A stretch of DNA of 64,000 nucleotides from Mycobacterium adipatum. GTDB taxonomy: Bacteria; Actinomycetota; Actinomycetes; Mycobacteriales; Mycobacteriaceae. Position 1 is the stretch's first letter. Each line of letters opens with the position of its first letter. The stretch spans positions 1 to 64,000 of the forward strand of contig NZ_CP015596.1 in assembly GCF_001644575.1 (NCBI RefSeq). The letters are read 5' to 3'. Below the pieces are notes generated by a model, which made no database searches, was not told where the DNA came from, and saw nothing but the letters and a program-made list of their open reading frames with translations. The position numbers were made by a program, and so were the translations under genes. Positions 1 through 9,856 of the stretch are shown piece after piece.

Positions 1-2688
1 CCCGCTGGTCGCCGCTGGCCGATCCTGGGCTTCCTGCAGGACTTCTTCGCCCTCGCCGTGCTGCTGGGCATCGTGACGTTCGCCATCATCCGTATCGCCC
101 GCGAGCCCAAGAAGATCGGCCGCGAATCGCGTTTCTACGGATCGCACACCGGCGGCGCCTGGGAGATCCTGTTCATGATCTTCCTGGTCATCGCCACCTA
201 CGTGCTGTTCCGCGGCGCCGCGGTCAACGTGCTCGGCGAGGAGTTCCCCTACCAGTCCGGCGCGTTCGTCTCCGACGCGATGGCGTGGCTGCTGGCCCCG
301 TTGGGCGCGACCGCCAACATGTGGATCGAGACCCTCGCACTGATGGGTCATATCGGCGTCATGCTGGTGTTCCTGCTGATCGTGCTGCACTCCAAGCATC
401 TGCACATCGGCCTGGCGCCGATCAACGTCACCTTCAAGCGGCTGCCCGACGGCCTGGGTCCGCTGCTGCCGATGGAGCACAAGGGCGAGCTGATCGATTT
501 CGACGATCCCGCCGAGGACGCGGTGTTCGGCCGCGGCAAGATCGAGGACTTCAGCTGGAAGGGCTACCTCGACTTCACCACCTGCACCGAGTGCGGCCGC
601 TGCCAGTCCCAGTGCCCGGCCTGGAACACCGGTAAGCCGCTGTCCCCCAAGCTCGTCATCATGAACCTGCGCGACCACATGTTCGCGAAGGCGCCCTACC
701 TGATCGAGGGCAAGGAGATGCCCGAAGAGGGCTCCGTCGACTTCGAGAAGCTGGGCGACAGCCTGCACGGACACGGCGTGCCCGAGGACGGCTTCGCGCG
801 CATCGAGGGCTCCGGCCCCGAGCAGGCGCTGCGCCCGCTCGTCGGCACCGCCGAGCAGGGCGGCGTCATCGATCCCGACGTGCTGTGGTCGTGCACCAAC
901 TGCGGCGCCTGCGTCGAGCAGTGCCCGGTCGACATCGAGCACATCGACCACATCGTCGACATGCGCCGTTACCAGGTGATGGTCGAATCCGAGTTCCCCG
1001 GCGAGCTCGGCGTGCTGTTCAAGAACCTGGAGAACAAGGGCAATCCCTGGGGCCAGAACGCCAAGGACCGCACCAACTGGATCGACGAGGTCGACTTCGA
1101 CGTGCCGGTGTACGGCCAGGACGTCGACTCGTTCGAAGGTTTCGAGTACCTGTTCTGGGTCGGTTGCGCGGGCGCCTACGAGGACCGCGCCAAGAAGACC
1201 ACCAAGGCCGTCGCCGAACTCCTGGCCACCGCGGGGGTGAAGTACCTGGTGCTGGGCACCGGCGAGACCTGCACCGGCGACTCGGCGCGGCGTGCCGGCA
1301 ACGAGTTCCTGTTCCAGCAGCTCGCGGCGCAGAACGTGGAGACCATCAACGAGCTGTTCGAGGGCGTGGAGGCCGTCGACCGCAAGGTCGTGGTTACCTG
1401 CCCGCACTGCTACAACACGATCAACCGCGAATACCCGCAGCTGGGCAGCAATTACACGGTGGTGCACCACACCCAGCTGCTCAACCGCCTGGTCCGCGAC
1501 AAGCGGCTGATCCCGGTGACCTCGGTCGATCAGCAAGTCACTTACCACGATCCGTGCTTCCTGGGCCGGCACAACAAGGAGTACGAGGCCCCGCGTGAGC
1601 TGGTCGGCGCGGCCGGCGCGACACTCACCGAGATGCCGGCACGCCGATCGCGGACTGTGCTGCGGTGCCGGTGGCGCGCGGATGTGGATGGAAGAGCACA
1701 TCGGCAAGCGCGTCAACACCGAGCGCACCGAGGAGGCCATCGACACCGGCGCCTCCACCATCGCGACCGGTTGCCCGTTCTGCGCGTGATGATCACCGAC
1801 GGTGTCGACGACGTGGCGTCCACACGCAGCATGGAAAAGGGCCCCGAGGTGCTTGACGTGGCCCAGCTGCTGCTGGGCTCGCTGGACACCAGCCTCTACA
1901 CGCTGCCCGAAAAGGGCACGGCCGCAGCGGCTTCCGCGCAGCGCGCCGAGGCACGCGCCGCCCTGGAGGCCGAGGCCGAAGCGGGGCCGCACCTGTTGTC
2001 GAAGAAGCGGCCGAGGAGCAGGCCGCCAAGCCTGCCGCACCGCCGGCCGCCGCCGCGGCACCGGTCACCGGTCTGGGCATCGCGGGCGGCGCCAAGCGCC
2101 CGGGCGCCAAGAAGGCCGCCGCACCCGCGGCAGCCGCACCCGCTACCGAGGCTGCCGCACCCGCGGCACCGGTCAAGGGACTCGGAATCGCCGGCGGGGC
2201 AAAGCGTCCCGGCGCCAAGAAGGCCGCCGCTCCGGCAGCCGAAGCCGCCCCGGCCGCCGAGACCGCTCCCGCCACGCCCGAACCCGAGGTGAAGGGGCTC
2301 GGCATCGCCTCCGGCGCACGCCGTCCGGGTGCAAAGAAGGCGCCCGCCGCGGCGGCGCCCGCTGCCCCGAAGCCCGCGGAGACCGCGTCCGCCGAGCCGG
2401 CCGCGACCGAGCCCGCCGAACCGGGCAAGCCCGAGCCGCCGGTGGTGGGCCTGGGTATCGCCGCCGGCGCACGCCGCCCCGGTGCGAAGAAGGCCGCTCC
2501 CAAGGCGCCCGCCGCCGAACCGGCTCCGGCCGCCGAACCCGCCGCCGAGGCCGAGGTGCCCGCCGAGGCACCCGAGCCGCCGGCGTCGTCGAACGGCTCG
2601 GGAGGCGACGACCGCGTCGCTCCCGGTGACGAGGCACCGGTGAAGGGGCTCGGCATCGCCAAGGGCGCCGCCGCCCGGCAAGCGCTGA
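1..2688 (+). CDS. Fe-S-binding heterodisulfide-reductase-like protein (Rv0338c type), 5'-cut and frameshifted
   Basis: Membrane-anchored iron-sulfur oxidoreductase, cut at its 5' end by the window. The visible part starts with membrane segments, then two ferredoxin-type clusters ([12 protein letters not shown] and [12 protein letters not shown]), then CCG-type cysteine domains (DPCFLGRH followed by [10 protein letters not shown]). The C-terminal tail carries five repeats of a GLGIA-x-GA-x-RPGAKK unit (near 2074, 2173, 2287, 2443 and 2639) separated by Ala/Pro-rich linkers. The reading frame changes about four times: near 1636 (2 nt lost), 1787 (1 nt lost), 1977-1985 (1 nt lost) and 2665-2672 (2 nt lost). 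Restoring those bases gives one continuous protein ending GKR at 2688. The M. tuberculosis homologue is regarded as important for growth, so sequencing error is more likely than decay. The electron partner is unknown. Confidence 0.8.
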
Positions 2689-2700
2689 GGCTCCATCTGC

Positions 2701-2759
2701 GCGAGTGGCCAGTTATGACACGGTTTCAGCCCGAATACGTGTCATAACTGGCCACTCGC
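2701..2759. terminator. Perfect 22-bp inverted repeat between convergent genes
   Basis: Arms at 2701-2722 and 2738-2759 are perfect reverse complements (outer end GCGAGTGGCC, inner end ATGACACG) around a 15-nt loop. The repeat lies just after the Fe-S gene stop and just before the stop of the convergent secreted-protein gene. There is no T-run on either side. The placement fits a bidirectional intrinsic terminator of the mycobacterial kind; a dispersed intergenic repeat is the alternative. Confidence 0.6.
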
Positions 2760-2765
2760 CTGGTT

Positions 2766-3181
2766 CTAGACCTGTTTCAGCTGGAATGGCGTCGCACTGG
2801 TGATGCCGCCCGGACAGGCACCATGGAATCGGCGGACAGCACGCCGCGGAGCGTCGCCGGATCGAGCTCCATCGAAATGACCGCCGGCTGGAAACTGCCA
2901 TCGGCACAAATGAAACCGTCGGGTTTGGTCACCGAGAAATACCAGACGCCATTTGTCAGGGTCATCGGGCTCGTCCAGCCCTGATTGCTCGCGACGGTCC
3001 CCGCGCAGCCGGCCGGCCCGCAGGTACTGGCGATCTGCCAGATGTTCTCCGGATCGCCCTCCGCACCGGAGAAGGTGCCGTTGAGCAGCGGGGGCTGCGC
3101 CTGCGCGGAGCGGCGAATGCCCACACCCACCGCCATCGTGATACCGAATACCGCACCCAGCGAACGTGTTATCGACGTCAT
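2766..3181 (-). CDS. Small secreted mycobacterial protein, frameshifted near its C-terminus
   Basis: A protein of about 138 residues with an N-terminal export signal (about residues 1-28, ending SAQA before QPPLLNG). The mature part has paired cysteines (CGPAGC) and short Trp/Phe-rich strands, as in small conserved mycobacterial exported proteins of unknown function. In the unshifted frame the last residues turn Arg-rich and run to 2777. One base restored near 2822 instead gives a natural end, CPGGITSATPFQLKQV, with a stop at 2766. The start is the ATG at 3181 because the signal peptide begins there. Function unknown. Confidence 0.6.
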
Positions 3182-3318
3182 AATGATCGGGAAAATAGCA
3201 CCACGCCACCGTAAAACGGCGCATACGCACCGGATATCGCCGTCAATTTATGGCCAGGGTGTCGAATTGTTACGTCACTCAGAAAATCGGTTTGCCCGAC
3301 CGTGGGAGACTTGATGCC

Positions 3319-4589
3319 GTGAGTACCCATCAGCTGCCGGACAAGACGTGGCATTCCAGCCAGCAGCCTCGCCTGCGCACGTTCGCCCAGTCGACGAAGC
3401 TGCAGGACGTTCTCTACGAGATCCGCGGCCCGGTACACGAACACGCCTCCCGGCTGGAGGCCGAGGGCCACCGCATCCTCAAACTCAACATCGGCAACCC
3501 GGCGCCGTTCGGATTCGAGGCCCCGATGTGATCATGCGCGACATCATCGGCGCCCTCCCGCACGCCCAGGGCTACTCCGATTCCAAGGGCATCATCCCGG
3601 CGCGGCGCGCGGTGTTCACCCGCTACGAGCTCGTCGAGGGCTTCCCCAAGTTCGATGTCGACGACGTCTTCCTGGGCAACGGGGTCTCCGAGCTCATCAC
3701 CATGACCCTGCAGGCGCTGCTCGACAACGGCGACCAAGTCCTCATCCCGGCCCCGGACTACCCGTTGTGGACGGCCTCGACCGCACTGGCCGGCGGCACC
3801 CCGGTGCACTACCTGTGCGACGAGACCCAGGGCTGGAACCCCGATATCGCGGACCTGGAGTCCAAGATCACCGACCGCACCAAGGCGCTGGTGGTGATCA
3901 ACCCGAACAACCCGACCGGCGCGGTGTACAGCCGCGAAACGCTGGAACAGATGGTCGCGCTGGCCCGCAAGCACCAGCTGTTGCTGCTCGCCGACGAGAT
4001 CTACGACAAGATCCTCTACGACGATGCCAAGCACATCAGCCTCGCGACGCTGGCACCGGACATGCTGTGCCTGACGTTCAACGGCCTGTCCAAGGCCTAC
4101 CGGGTGGCCGGATACCGCTCGGGCTGGCTGGTGATCACCGGCCCCAAGGAGCACGCCAGCAGTTTCATCGAGGGCATCAACCTGCTCGCCAACATGCGAC
4201 TGTGCCCGAATGTGCCTGCCCAGCACGCGATTCAGGTCGCGCTCGGCGGACACCAGAGCATCGACGACCTGGTGCTGCCGGGCGGCCGGCTGCTCGAACA
4301 GCGCGATACCGCCTGGACGAAGCTCAACGAGATCCCCGGGGTCTCCTGCGTCAAGCCCGAGGGTGCGCTCTACGCCTTCCCGCGGCTCGACCCGGAGGTG
4401 TACGACATCCACGATGACGAGCAGCTGGTGCTGGATCTGCTGCTGCAGGAGAAGATCCTGGTCACCCAGGGCACCGGATTCAACTGGCCCACACCGGACC
4501 ATCTGCGCATCGTGACGCTGCCGTGGTCGCGGGATCTGGCCAATGCGATCGATCGGCTCGGCAACTTCCTGGTCAGCTACCGGCAGTAG
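3319..4589 (+). CDS. aspC: PLP-dependent class I aminotransferase (AspC/alanine aminotransferase-like), one frameshift
   Basis: Cytosolic class I/II aminotransferase of about 423 residues, matching the gene that accompanies the Fe-S reductase in M. tuberculosis (Rv0337c). Visible motifs are the substrate-binding start NIGNPAPFGFEAP, the PLP-site NPNNPTGAVYS and the Schiff-base lysine region SKAYRVAGYRSGW. The GTG at 3319 starts MSTHQLPDKTW. The frame breaks near 3527, where a G appears lost in CCGGATGTG (EAPDVIMRD becomes EAPM-stop). The protein then continues to 4589 without interruption. Family members move amino groups between alanine or aspartate/glutamate and 2-oxo acids; the substrate cannot be fixed from sequence. 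Confidence 0.82.
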
Positions 4590-4617
4590 CCCCAGGCCCG
4601 CCGCCTACGCTGTTGCG

Positions 4618-5868
4618 GTGGCGCATTCACATTCGCATTCGCTGAGCGGTCCGGCGCCGCTGGGGCCGCTGGCGGCCCGCATCGTGGTCGGCTTGCTGAT
4701 CGCCCTCGGTGTGCTGACACTGGCCGGCGCGGCCTGGCTGTGGCCCAGCCAGCAGAAGGTCGACATCCCGCTGCCCTTCCAGAGCTCGGCCGGTGGCAGT
4801 GTCAGCACCGAGGCCGGGCACGTGCAGGCCGTCACCATGGCCCAGTGCGGGGGCCCGTCGGTGGGCGTGGTGATCACCGCGCCGCCGGCGCCGACGACCG
4901 GCGCGGACGCGCACTGCACCCAATCGTTCATCGCCATCGATTCCGGCCCCAATGCCGGCGCCTACACCCTGCTGGAATTCAGCGGCGGCCCCGGGCAGCC
5001 GCAGCTGGCGGTCGGCGACGATATCCGGATCACCCGCGCCGTGGATCCCACCGGGACCACCGCGTACTCGTTCTACGACTATGAGCGGGCCTGGCCGTTG
5101 GCGGCGCTGGCCGCCGCCTTCGCGGTGGTGGTCGTCGCGATCGCAGGCTGGCGGGGGCTGCGGGCACTGATCGGTATCGTCGTCGCGTTCGGGGTGCTGG
5201 TGGTGTTCATGCTGCCCGCGCTGCGCGACGGCGCCGGCGCGATACCCGTCGCGCTGGTGGCATCCTCGCTGATCCTCTACGCCGTGCTCTATCTGGCGCA
5301 CGGGGTGAGTCTGCGCACCAGCGCGGCGCTGCTCGGTACCCTGACCTCGCTGGTGCTCGCCACCGTGTTGTCCTGGGGTGCAATCGAACTGACCCAGCTG
5401 ACGGGGTTGTCCGAGGAGGAGAACAACGCCGTCGCCACCTACCTCGGCGGGGTCTCGATCACCGGACTGCTGCTGGCCGGGTTCATCATCGGTTCGCTCG
5501 GCGTGCTCAATGACGTGACCGTGACGCAGGCGTCGACGGCCTTCGAACTCGCCGAGCACAGCGACTCGCGCCGGGCGGTCTTCTTCGGCGCCATGCGGGT
5601 GGGCCGTGACCATATCGCCAGCACCGTCTACACCCTGGTGCTCGCCTACGCCGGCAGTGCGCTGCCGTTGCTGCTGCTGTTCAGCGTGGCCAACCGCTCG
5701 CTGGGCGACGTGCTGGTCAGCGAGAGCGTGGCCATCGAGATCGCCCGGTCCGCGGTCGGCGGTATCGCGCTGGCGCTGTCGGTGCCGCTGACCACGGCGA
5801 TCGCCGCGGTGCTCTCCACACCTACCGTCGCAACAACTCCAGCAGATACCCCCCGTAACCCGACTTGA
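4618..5868 (+). CDS. YibE/F-family multi-pass membrane protein
   Basis: A 416-residue protein with a His-rich N-terminus (AHSHSHS), one membrane segment (about 20-45), an extracytoplasmic domain of about 110 residues with several cysteines, then a block of about seven hydrophobic helices. The latter half ([18 protein letters not shown], then [18 protein letters not shown]) is typical of the YibE/F family. That family is membrane-embedded and of unknown function. The start is the GTG at 4618, 29 bp after the aminotransferase stop. The last 47 bp overlap the convergent rmlA 3' end, and the C-terminus ([16 protein letters not shown]) may be an extension created by that overlap. Confidence 0.78.
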   Translation: MAHSHSHSLSGPAPLGPLAARIVVGLLIALGVLTLAGAAWLWPSQQKVDIPLPFQSSAGGSVSTEAGHVQAVTMAQCGGPSVGVVITAPPAPTTGADAHCTQSFIAIDSGPNAGAYTLLEFSGGPGQPQLAVGDDIRITRAVDPTGTTAYSFYDYERAWPLAALAAAFAVVVVAIAGWRGLRALIGIVVAFGVLVVFMLPALRDGAGAIPVALVASSLILYAVLYLAHGVSLRTSAALLGTLTSLVLATVLSWGAIELTQLTGLSEEENNAVATYLGGVSITGLLLAGFIIGSLGVLNDVTVTQASTAFELAEHSDSRRAVFFGAMRVGRDHIASTVYTLVLAYAGSALPLLLLFSVANRSLGDVLVSESVAIEIARSAVGGIALALSVPLTTAIAAVLSTPTVATTPADTPRNPT

Positions 5869-6685
5869 GCAGACCTCGCGCCCGAGCGGCGAGCTGATCG
5901 TCGTCGATGAAGCCCAGCCGCCACGCCACCTCTTCGGGAGCGCTGATCTTCAAGCCTTGGCGCTGTTCGATGGTCCGCACGAAATCGCTTGCGTCCAAGA
6001 GGGAATCGAAGGTCCCGGTGTCCAGCCACGCGGTGCCGCGCGCCAGCGTCTCCACCGACAACCTGCCCTGCTGCAGGTAGATCTGATTGATTTCGGTGAT
6101 CTCGTACTCACCGCGCGCCGACTTCTCCAACGACCGGGCGATCTCCACCACATCGTTGTCGTAGAAATACAGACCGGGCACCACGTAATGCGATTTCGGC
6201 TCGGCGGGTTTCTCCTGCAGCGACAACGCCGTGCCGTCGGCATCGAACTCGACCACACCGTAGGCGGACGGGTTGGCCACCCAGTACGCGAAAATGGCTC
6301 CGCCGCTGACATTCTGGAAACGCCGCAGACCGGTACCCAGGCCCGGCCCGTAGAAGATGTTGTCGCCCAACACCAATGCCACCGTATCGTTGCCGATGTG
6401 CTCGGCCCCGATGACGAAAGCCTGCGCCAGGCCGTCGGGTTGGTCCTGCACGGCGTAGGTGAGGTTGATGCCCAGAGCCGAACCGTCGCCCAGCAGCCGG
6501 TGGAATGCGGGCGCATCGTGGCCGGTCGTGATGATCTGGATATCGCGGATGCCCGCCATCATCAGTGTGCTCAGCGGGTAGTAGATCAGCGGCTTGTCAT
6601 ACACCGGCAGGAGTTGCTTGCTGATCCCCAGGGTGATCGGGTGGAGCCGGGTGCCCGACCCGCCGGCCAGGATGATGCCGCGCAT
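5822..6685 (-). CDS. rmlA: Glucose-1-phosphate thymidylyltransferase RmlA
   Basis: A 287-residue nucleotidyltransferase catalysing dTTP + glucose-1-phosphate to dTDP-glucose, the first step to dTDP-L-rhamnose for the arabinogalactan linker of the mycobacterial wall. The N-terminal signature GGSGTRLHP, the sugar-binding motif [11 protein letters not shown] and the metal-binding aspartate in [10 protein letters not shown] are all present, and the length is normal. The start codon follows the stop of the upstream SnoaL-like gene with no gap, so the two are probably translated from one message. Confidence 0.96.
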   Translation of the reverse strand: MRGIILAGGSGTRLHPITLGISKQLLPVYDKPLIYYPLSTLMMAGIRDIQIITTGHDAPAFHRLLGDGSALGINLTYAVQDQPDGLAQAFVIGAEHIGNDTVALVLGDNIFYGPGLGTGLRRFQNVSGGAIFAYWVANPSAYGVVEFDADGTALSLQEKPAEPKSHYVVPGLYFYDNDVVEIARSLEKSARGEYEITEINQIYLQQGRLSVETLARGTAWLDTGTFDSLLDASDFVRTIEQRQGLKISAPEEVAWRLGFIDDDQLAARARGLLKSGYGGYLLELLRR

Positions 6686-7051
6686 CTAGGTGTCGAGGTC
6701 CCGTTCGGACAGGCCGGTCGCGGCCAGCGCAGCCTCCAGGGTCTCGTGCCGGAACACGGAGGTGACGTGGTCGTGCACCACCCGGAACGCCGAGGCATCG
6801 GGTCGTCCGTCGGCACCGGTGGCGGTCTGTTCGGCGACGACGACGCCGTCGTGCACATAGAGCCTGCCGACCTCCACCACGCCACCGCCGGAGTTCTGCA
6901 CCCAGTCGAGCAGGGCCTGGTGTCCCTGCAGCGCGCCCTCGGAATCGCCGACCTCGATGTCTTCACTGCACAGGGCGAGCAGGGTGTCGTAATCGGCGGC
7001 GTTCAGTGCGTCGTGCCAGGCGAGGACGGTGGCGATCTCCGAGGTGCTCAT
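6686..7051 (-). CDS. SnoaL/NTF2-fold small protein
   Basis: A 121-residue protein with the cone-shaped NTF2/SnoaL pattern: an N-terminal helix (IATVLAWHDALNAADYDTLLALCSEDIEV shortened here to the DTLLALCSEDIEV end), then strands and helices around GALQGHQALLDW and VVEVGRLYVHDGVVVAEQ. Members are small isomerases, dehydratases or binding proteins, and no catalytic set is clear here. The stop abuts the rmlA start codon, which suggests co-transcription. The ATG at 7051 is the first in-frame start that opens the helix. Confidence 0.7.
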   Translation of the reverse strand: MSTSEIATVLAWHDALNAADYDTLLALCSEDIEVGDSEGALQGHQALLDWVQNSGGGVVEVGRLYVHDGVVVAEQTATGADGRPDASAFRVVHDHVTSVFRHETLEAALAATGLSERDLDT

Positions 7052-7097
7052 GGGTACAACTCTAGGGTCCGGCGGGCAGGCGCGAAGCGACCCGGGA

Positions 7098-7835
7098 TCA
7101 AAAGGGCGTGCCGGCCAGCCAGCCGTCCCACACCGCGGCGTCGCCGAGGATTTCCAGACCGGCTTGCGCGGCGGTGCGGCGGCGGGTGATGGCCAGCAGC
7201 AGATCGACCGCCCGGCCGCGCACGGCCGCGTCTCCCTTGCCGTGGGCGTGCGACCAGGACAGCCCGTCCTCGTCGTGCACGATGGTCCACTCGCCGGTCG
7301 GACCCAGCCCCTCGTCGGTGGCGTGCAGGTGCAGCGTCTGCCCGCGTGCGATGGGTGTGTACCGGGCGGTGGCGAGGTCGATCCACTCGCTGACACCATC
7401 GGCGGCCAGGTCGGCGGGCAGGGTGAATTCCCTGCCCAAGGCCATGGCGGCGTCCGCCCGGTGCACGATCTGCTCGTGCACGCGGCGCCGGATCCACCAG
7501 CCCGGAATGTGCGGGCCCACGAAGGTCCACACCTTGGTGTGCGGGCCGATGCGTTCCACGGTGTCGATGAGGGCCTGCGCGCCGTCATTGAGCCAGTCGA
7601 TCGCGGCGTCGAGATCCTCGGGCGGTTTACCCTCGCGGACCTCGCGCGGGTCCAGCGGCTCGGTACGGCGTTCGGCGATGATCTGTGTGCACCAACGGTT
7701 TCCGCGCCCGACATGGCGGAACAGCTGTTTGAGCGTCCACTCGGGGCAGGTCGGGACCGGGGTCGAGGGATCGGCGTCGCGAATCAGCTCGCCGAAGCTT
7801 CTGGTCTGCTCGAGCAGGGCGGCTCGGAAATCCAC
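7098..7835 (-). CDS. Maleylpyruvate isomerase-family mycothiol-dependent enzyme (MDMPI/DinB fold)
   Basis: A 245-residue protein with the N-terminal four-helix DinB-like domain of MDMPI proteins. The helix TCPEWTLKQLFRHVGRGNRW and the later HEQIVHRADA supply the histidines that bind the metal in this family. A C-terminal domain follows (GKGDAAVRGRAVDLLLAI). Family members use mycothiol as thiol cofactor; the true substrate is unknown. The gene is 2 bp downstream of the P450 gene on the same strand, so it is probably in that operon and under the same TetR control. Confidence 0.78.
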   Translation of the reverse strand: MDFRAALLEQTRSFGELIRDADPSTPVPTCPEWTLKQLFRHVGRGNRWCTQIIAERRTEPLDPREVREGKPPEDLDAAIDWLNDGAQALIDTVERIGPHTKVWTFVGPHIPGWWIRRRVHEQIVHRADAAMALGREFTLPADLAADGVSEWIDLATARYTPIARGQTLHLHATDEGLGPTGEWTIVHDEDGLSWSHAHGKGDAAVRGRAVDLLLAITRRRTAAQAGLEILGDAAVWDGWLAGTPF

Positions 7836-7837
7836 AC

Positions 7838-9166
7838 CTACGACCGTAGCGCGGTGCGGGAGTCACCGAGGGCGATTGGCAGGCTGGACCATCCGCGCAG
7901 CACCCGGGTTTCGCGGCGGGTGCCGTCCCCGGCCAACCGGGCTTCGGGGAAGCGCTCGAAGAACGTCCGCAGCCCGACCTCACCCTCGGCCCTGGCCAGC
8001 GCCGCCCCCAGGCAGAAGTGCCGCCCACTGGAGAACGACAGGTGCCTGCCGGCGTTCTCGCGTTCGATGTCGAAGCGGTGCGGGTCGACGAACACGTTCG
8101 GGTCCCGGTTGGCCCCGGCGATGTAGACGAGCACCCCGGAGCCGGCGGGTATGTGCCGGCCACCCAGCTCGAGGTCCTTGACCGCGATGCGGGCGCTGAG
8201 CTGTACCGGGGATTCCAGCCGCAGAATCTCCTCGACGGCGGTCGGCCACAGCTCGGGACGGTCGGCGAGGGTCTGCAGGTGCTCCGGGTGCTCCAGCAGC
8301 AGCCGAATACCGCTGCCCAACAGGTTGACGGTGGTCTCGAAGCCGGCGGCCAGCACCAGCCCGGCGGTGGCCACCAGCTCCCGGTGGGTCAGCGGCCCCT
8401 CCTCGGAGGCCTCCGAGGCGCGGATGATCTGGCTCATCAGGTCGTCACCGGGGTTGCGGCGCAGTTCCTCCAGGTGTGCCGAGAGCCAGTCGTTGAAGCC
8501 CTGGACGGCCTCGCTGACCACCTTGTACTGCGCCCAGGTCAGGCCGATGTCCAGGCTCGCGGCTCCGTGCTCGCCGAATTGCAGGACGCGCCCCCGATCC
8601 TGCGCGGGCACGCCCAGGATGTCTCCGATGACGGTGACCGGCAGTTGGCCGCAGTAGCGTTCGACGATATCGACGGTGCCGTGTTCGCCGATGAGGTCAT
8701 CGAGGAGCCGGTTGGCGGTGTCCTGCACTCTGTCCCGCAGCGCGGCGACGGCGCGGGTGGTGAACACCGAGGACACCAGCTTGCGGTAGCGGGTGTGCTC
8801 CGGCGCCTCCACCGACAGCATCGAGGGCGGCTGCAACGGGTGCAGCACATCTGGTTTGGTGCGGTCGATCACCCATTGCAGCGGGGCGGGCAGGTTCGAT
8901 CCCAGCGCGAGGACGCGGAAGTCCTCGGAGCGCAGCACATCGCTGCAGATCTTGTGGTCGACGCTCATGTACACGACGCGCGCCTTGACGATCGGGCCTC
9001 GGGCCCGCAGTTCCTCGGTGAACGGCACGGGGTTGGCCCGCACCGAGAGGTCGGCGATCAACCGCCCCTGCGGATCCCCGCGGCGGGCGAAGCGTTTGGA
9101 GACGCCACGGATGACGCCGTGCATGGCCAGCCAGTGGATGCGCTGCTTGATCGGGCCCTGCGTCAT
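7838..9166 (-). CDS. Cytochrome P450
   Basis: A 442-residue soluble heme monooxygenase. The heme-ligand loop FSSGRHFCLGAALA puts the proximal cysteine at about residue 385. The I-helix has AAGFETT (about 273-279) with the expected acid-threonine pair, and the K-helix ExxR is EILR (about 313-316). Substrate class is not deducible; the size and motifs fit bacterial CYPs that use separate ferredoxin partners, and none is encoded nearby. It is transcribed divergently from a TetR gene across two identical operator palindromes, so repression by that regulator is likely. Confidence 0.93.
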   Translation of the reverse strand: MTQGPIKQRIHWLAMHGVIRGVSKRFARRGDPQGRLIADLSVRANPVPFTEELRARGPIVKARVVYMSVDHKICSDVLRSEDFRVLALGSNLPAPLQWVIDRTKPDVLHPLQPPSMLSVEAPEHTRYRKLVSSVFTTRAVAALRDRVQDTANRLLDDLIGEHGTVDIVERYCGQLPVTVIGDILGVPAQDRGRVLQFGEHGAASLDIGLTWAQYKVVSEAVQGFNDWLSAHLEELRRNPGDDLMSQIIRASEASEEGPLTHRELVATAGLVLAAGFETTVNLLGSGIRLLLEHPEHLQTLADRPELWPTAVEEILRLESPVQLSARIAVKDLELGGRHIPAGSGVLVYIAGANRDPNVFVDPHRFDIERENAGRHLSFSSGRHFCLGAALARAEGEVGLRTFFERFPEARLAGDGTRRETRVLRGWSSLPIALGDSRTALRS

Positions 9167-9178
9167 GACACGCTCCTA

Positions 9179-9230
9179 ACCGAATGACCGTTCGGTACCG
9201 TGCTCGCAGCTTACCGAATTACAATTCGGT
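9179..9230. promoter_or_regulatory. Two TetR operator palindromes, ACCGAA-N6-TTCGGT
   Basis: Perfect half-sites ACCGAA and TTCGGT with a 6-bp spacer occur twice in the 64-bp divergent gap: 9179-9196 (spacer TGACCG) and 9213-9230 (spacer TTACAA), 34 bp apart. The second ends at the base before the regulator's GTG start. The arrangement is what an autoregulating TetR repressor controlling the adjacent P450 would need. Binding by the neighbouring TetR is inferred, not shown. Confidence 0.8.
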
Positions 9231-9848
9231 GTGGCAAGGACCAGGATCCCGGCGGCGCAGCGGCGCGCACGCATTCTCGACGCGGCCGTCGAAGCCTTCG
9301 CCGAGCACGGGTTCGCCGAGGCCAAGATGCAGGACATCGCCAAGCTCGCGGGCGTGGTGCCCTCGGTGCTCTATGACCACTTCGGATCCAAACGCGAGTT
9401 GCACATCGCCGTTCTGGAGCTGCACGCCGAGCAGTTGCGGGAACGTTCCCTGCGCCGGGTCGAGGGCGCCACCGCCGAGGAACTGGTGCGCGCCAGCATC
9501 TCGAATTACTTCGAGTTCGTCGAGGCCGACCCGTTCATGTGGCGGTTCCTGCACCGCGATCCCCCCGCCGACCCGCAGACCGCCGCGGTGGTCCAGGAGA
9601 TCGCCGACCGCGGCACCGCGGCGATCGCCGATCTGATCCGGTTCGGCGCCGGGGACACCAAGTCGGTGCGGGGTATCACCCTCGACGATTCGGCGTGGAT
9701 CCTGGCGCGCGCCACCCAGTCGGCCTGCCACGGGGTAGCGACGTGGTGGTACGAGAACCGCTCGGTGCCCCGTGAACGGGTGGTGGAACTGGTGTCGATG
9801 CTGTTGTGGCAGGGCTTCGACGGAATGCTCAAGCAGGCATCGCGTTAG
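9231..9848 (+). CDS. TetR-family transcriptional regulator
   Basis: A 205-residue regulator. The N-terminal helix-turn-helix is clear: RRARILDAAVEAFAEHGF, then MQDIAKLAGVVPSVLYDHFG (about residues 10-60). An all-helical ligand domain follows. The start is the GTG at 9231, with an operator palindrome directly against it; either the message is leaderless or the true start lies a few codons downstream. Position and operators imply control of itself and the divergent P450-MDMPI pair. The inducer is unknown but could be the P450 substrate. Confidence 0.9.
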   Translation: MARTRIPAAQRRARILDAAVEAFAEHGFAEAKMQDIAKLAGVVPSVLYDHFGSKRELHIAVLELHAEQLRERSLRRVEGATAEELVRASISNYFEFVEADPFMWRFLHRDPPADPQTAAVVQEIADRGTAAIADLIRFGAGDTKSVRGITLDDSAWILARATQSACHGVATWWYENRSVPRERVVELVSMLLWQGFDGMLKQASR

Positions 9849-9856
9849 GCGTTGCC

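Noticed and set aside
3414..4502. 362-codon minus-strand reading
   Set aside because: Lies entirely antisense to the aminotransferase and has the Arg/Val/Gln-rich composition typical of shadows in high-G+C DNA.
5957..9187. Long + strand readings across rmlA, the MDMPI-like gene and the P450
   Set aside because: All are antisense to clear family proteins and lack any recognisable domain.
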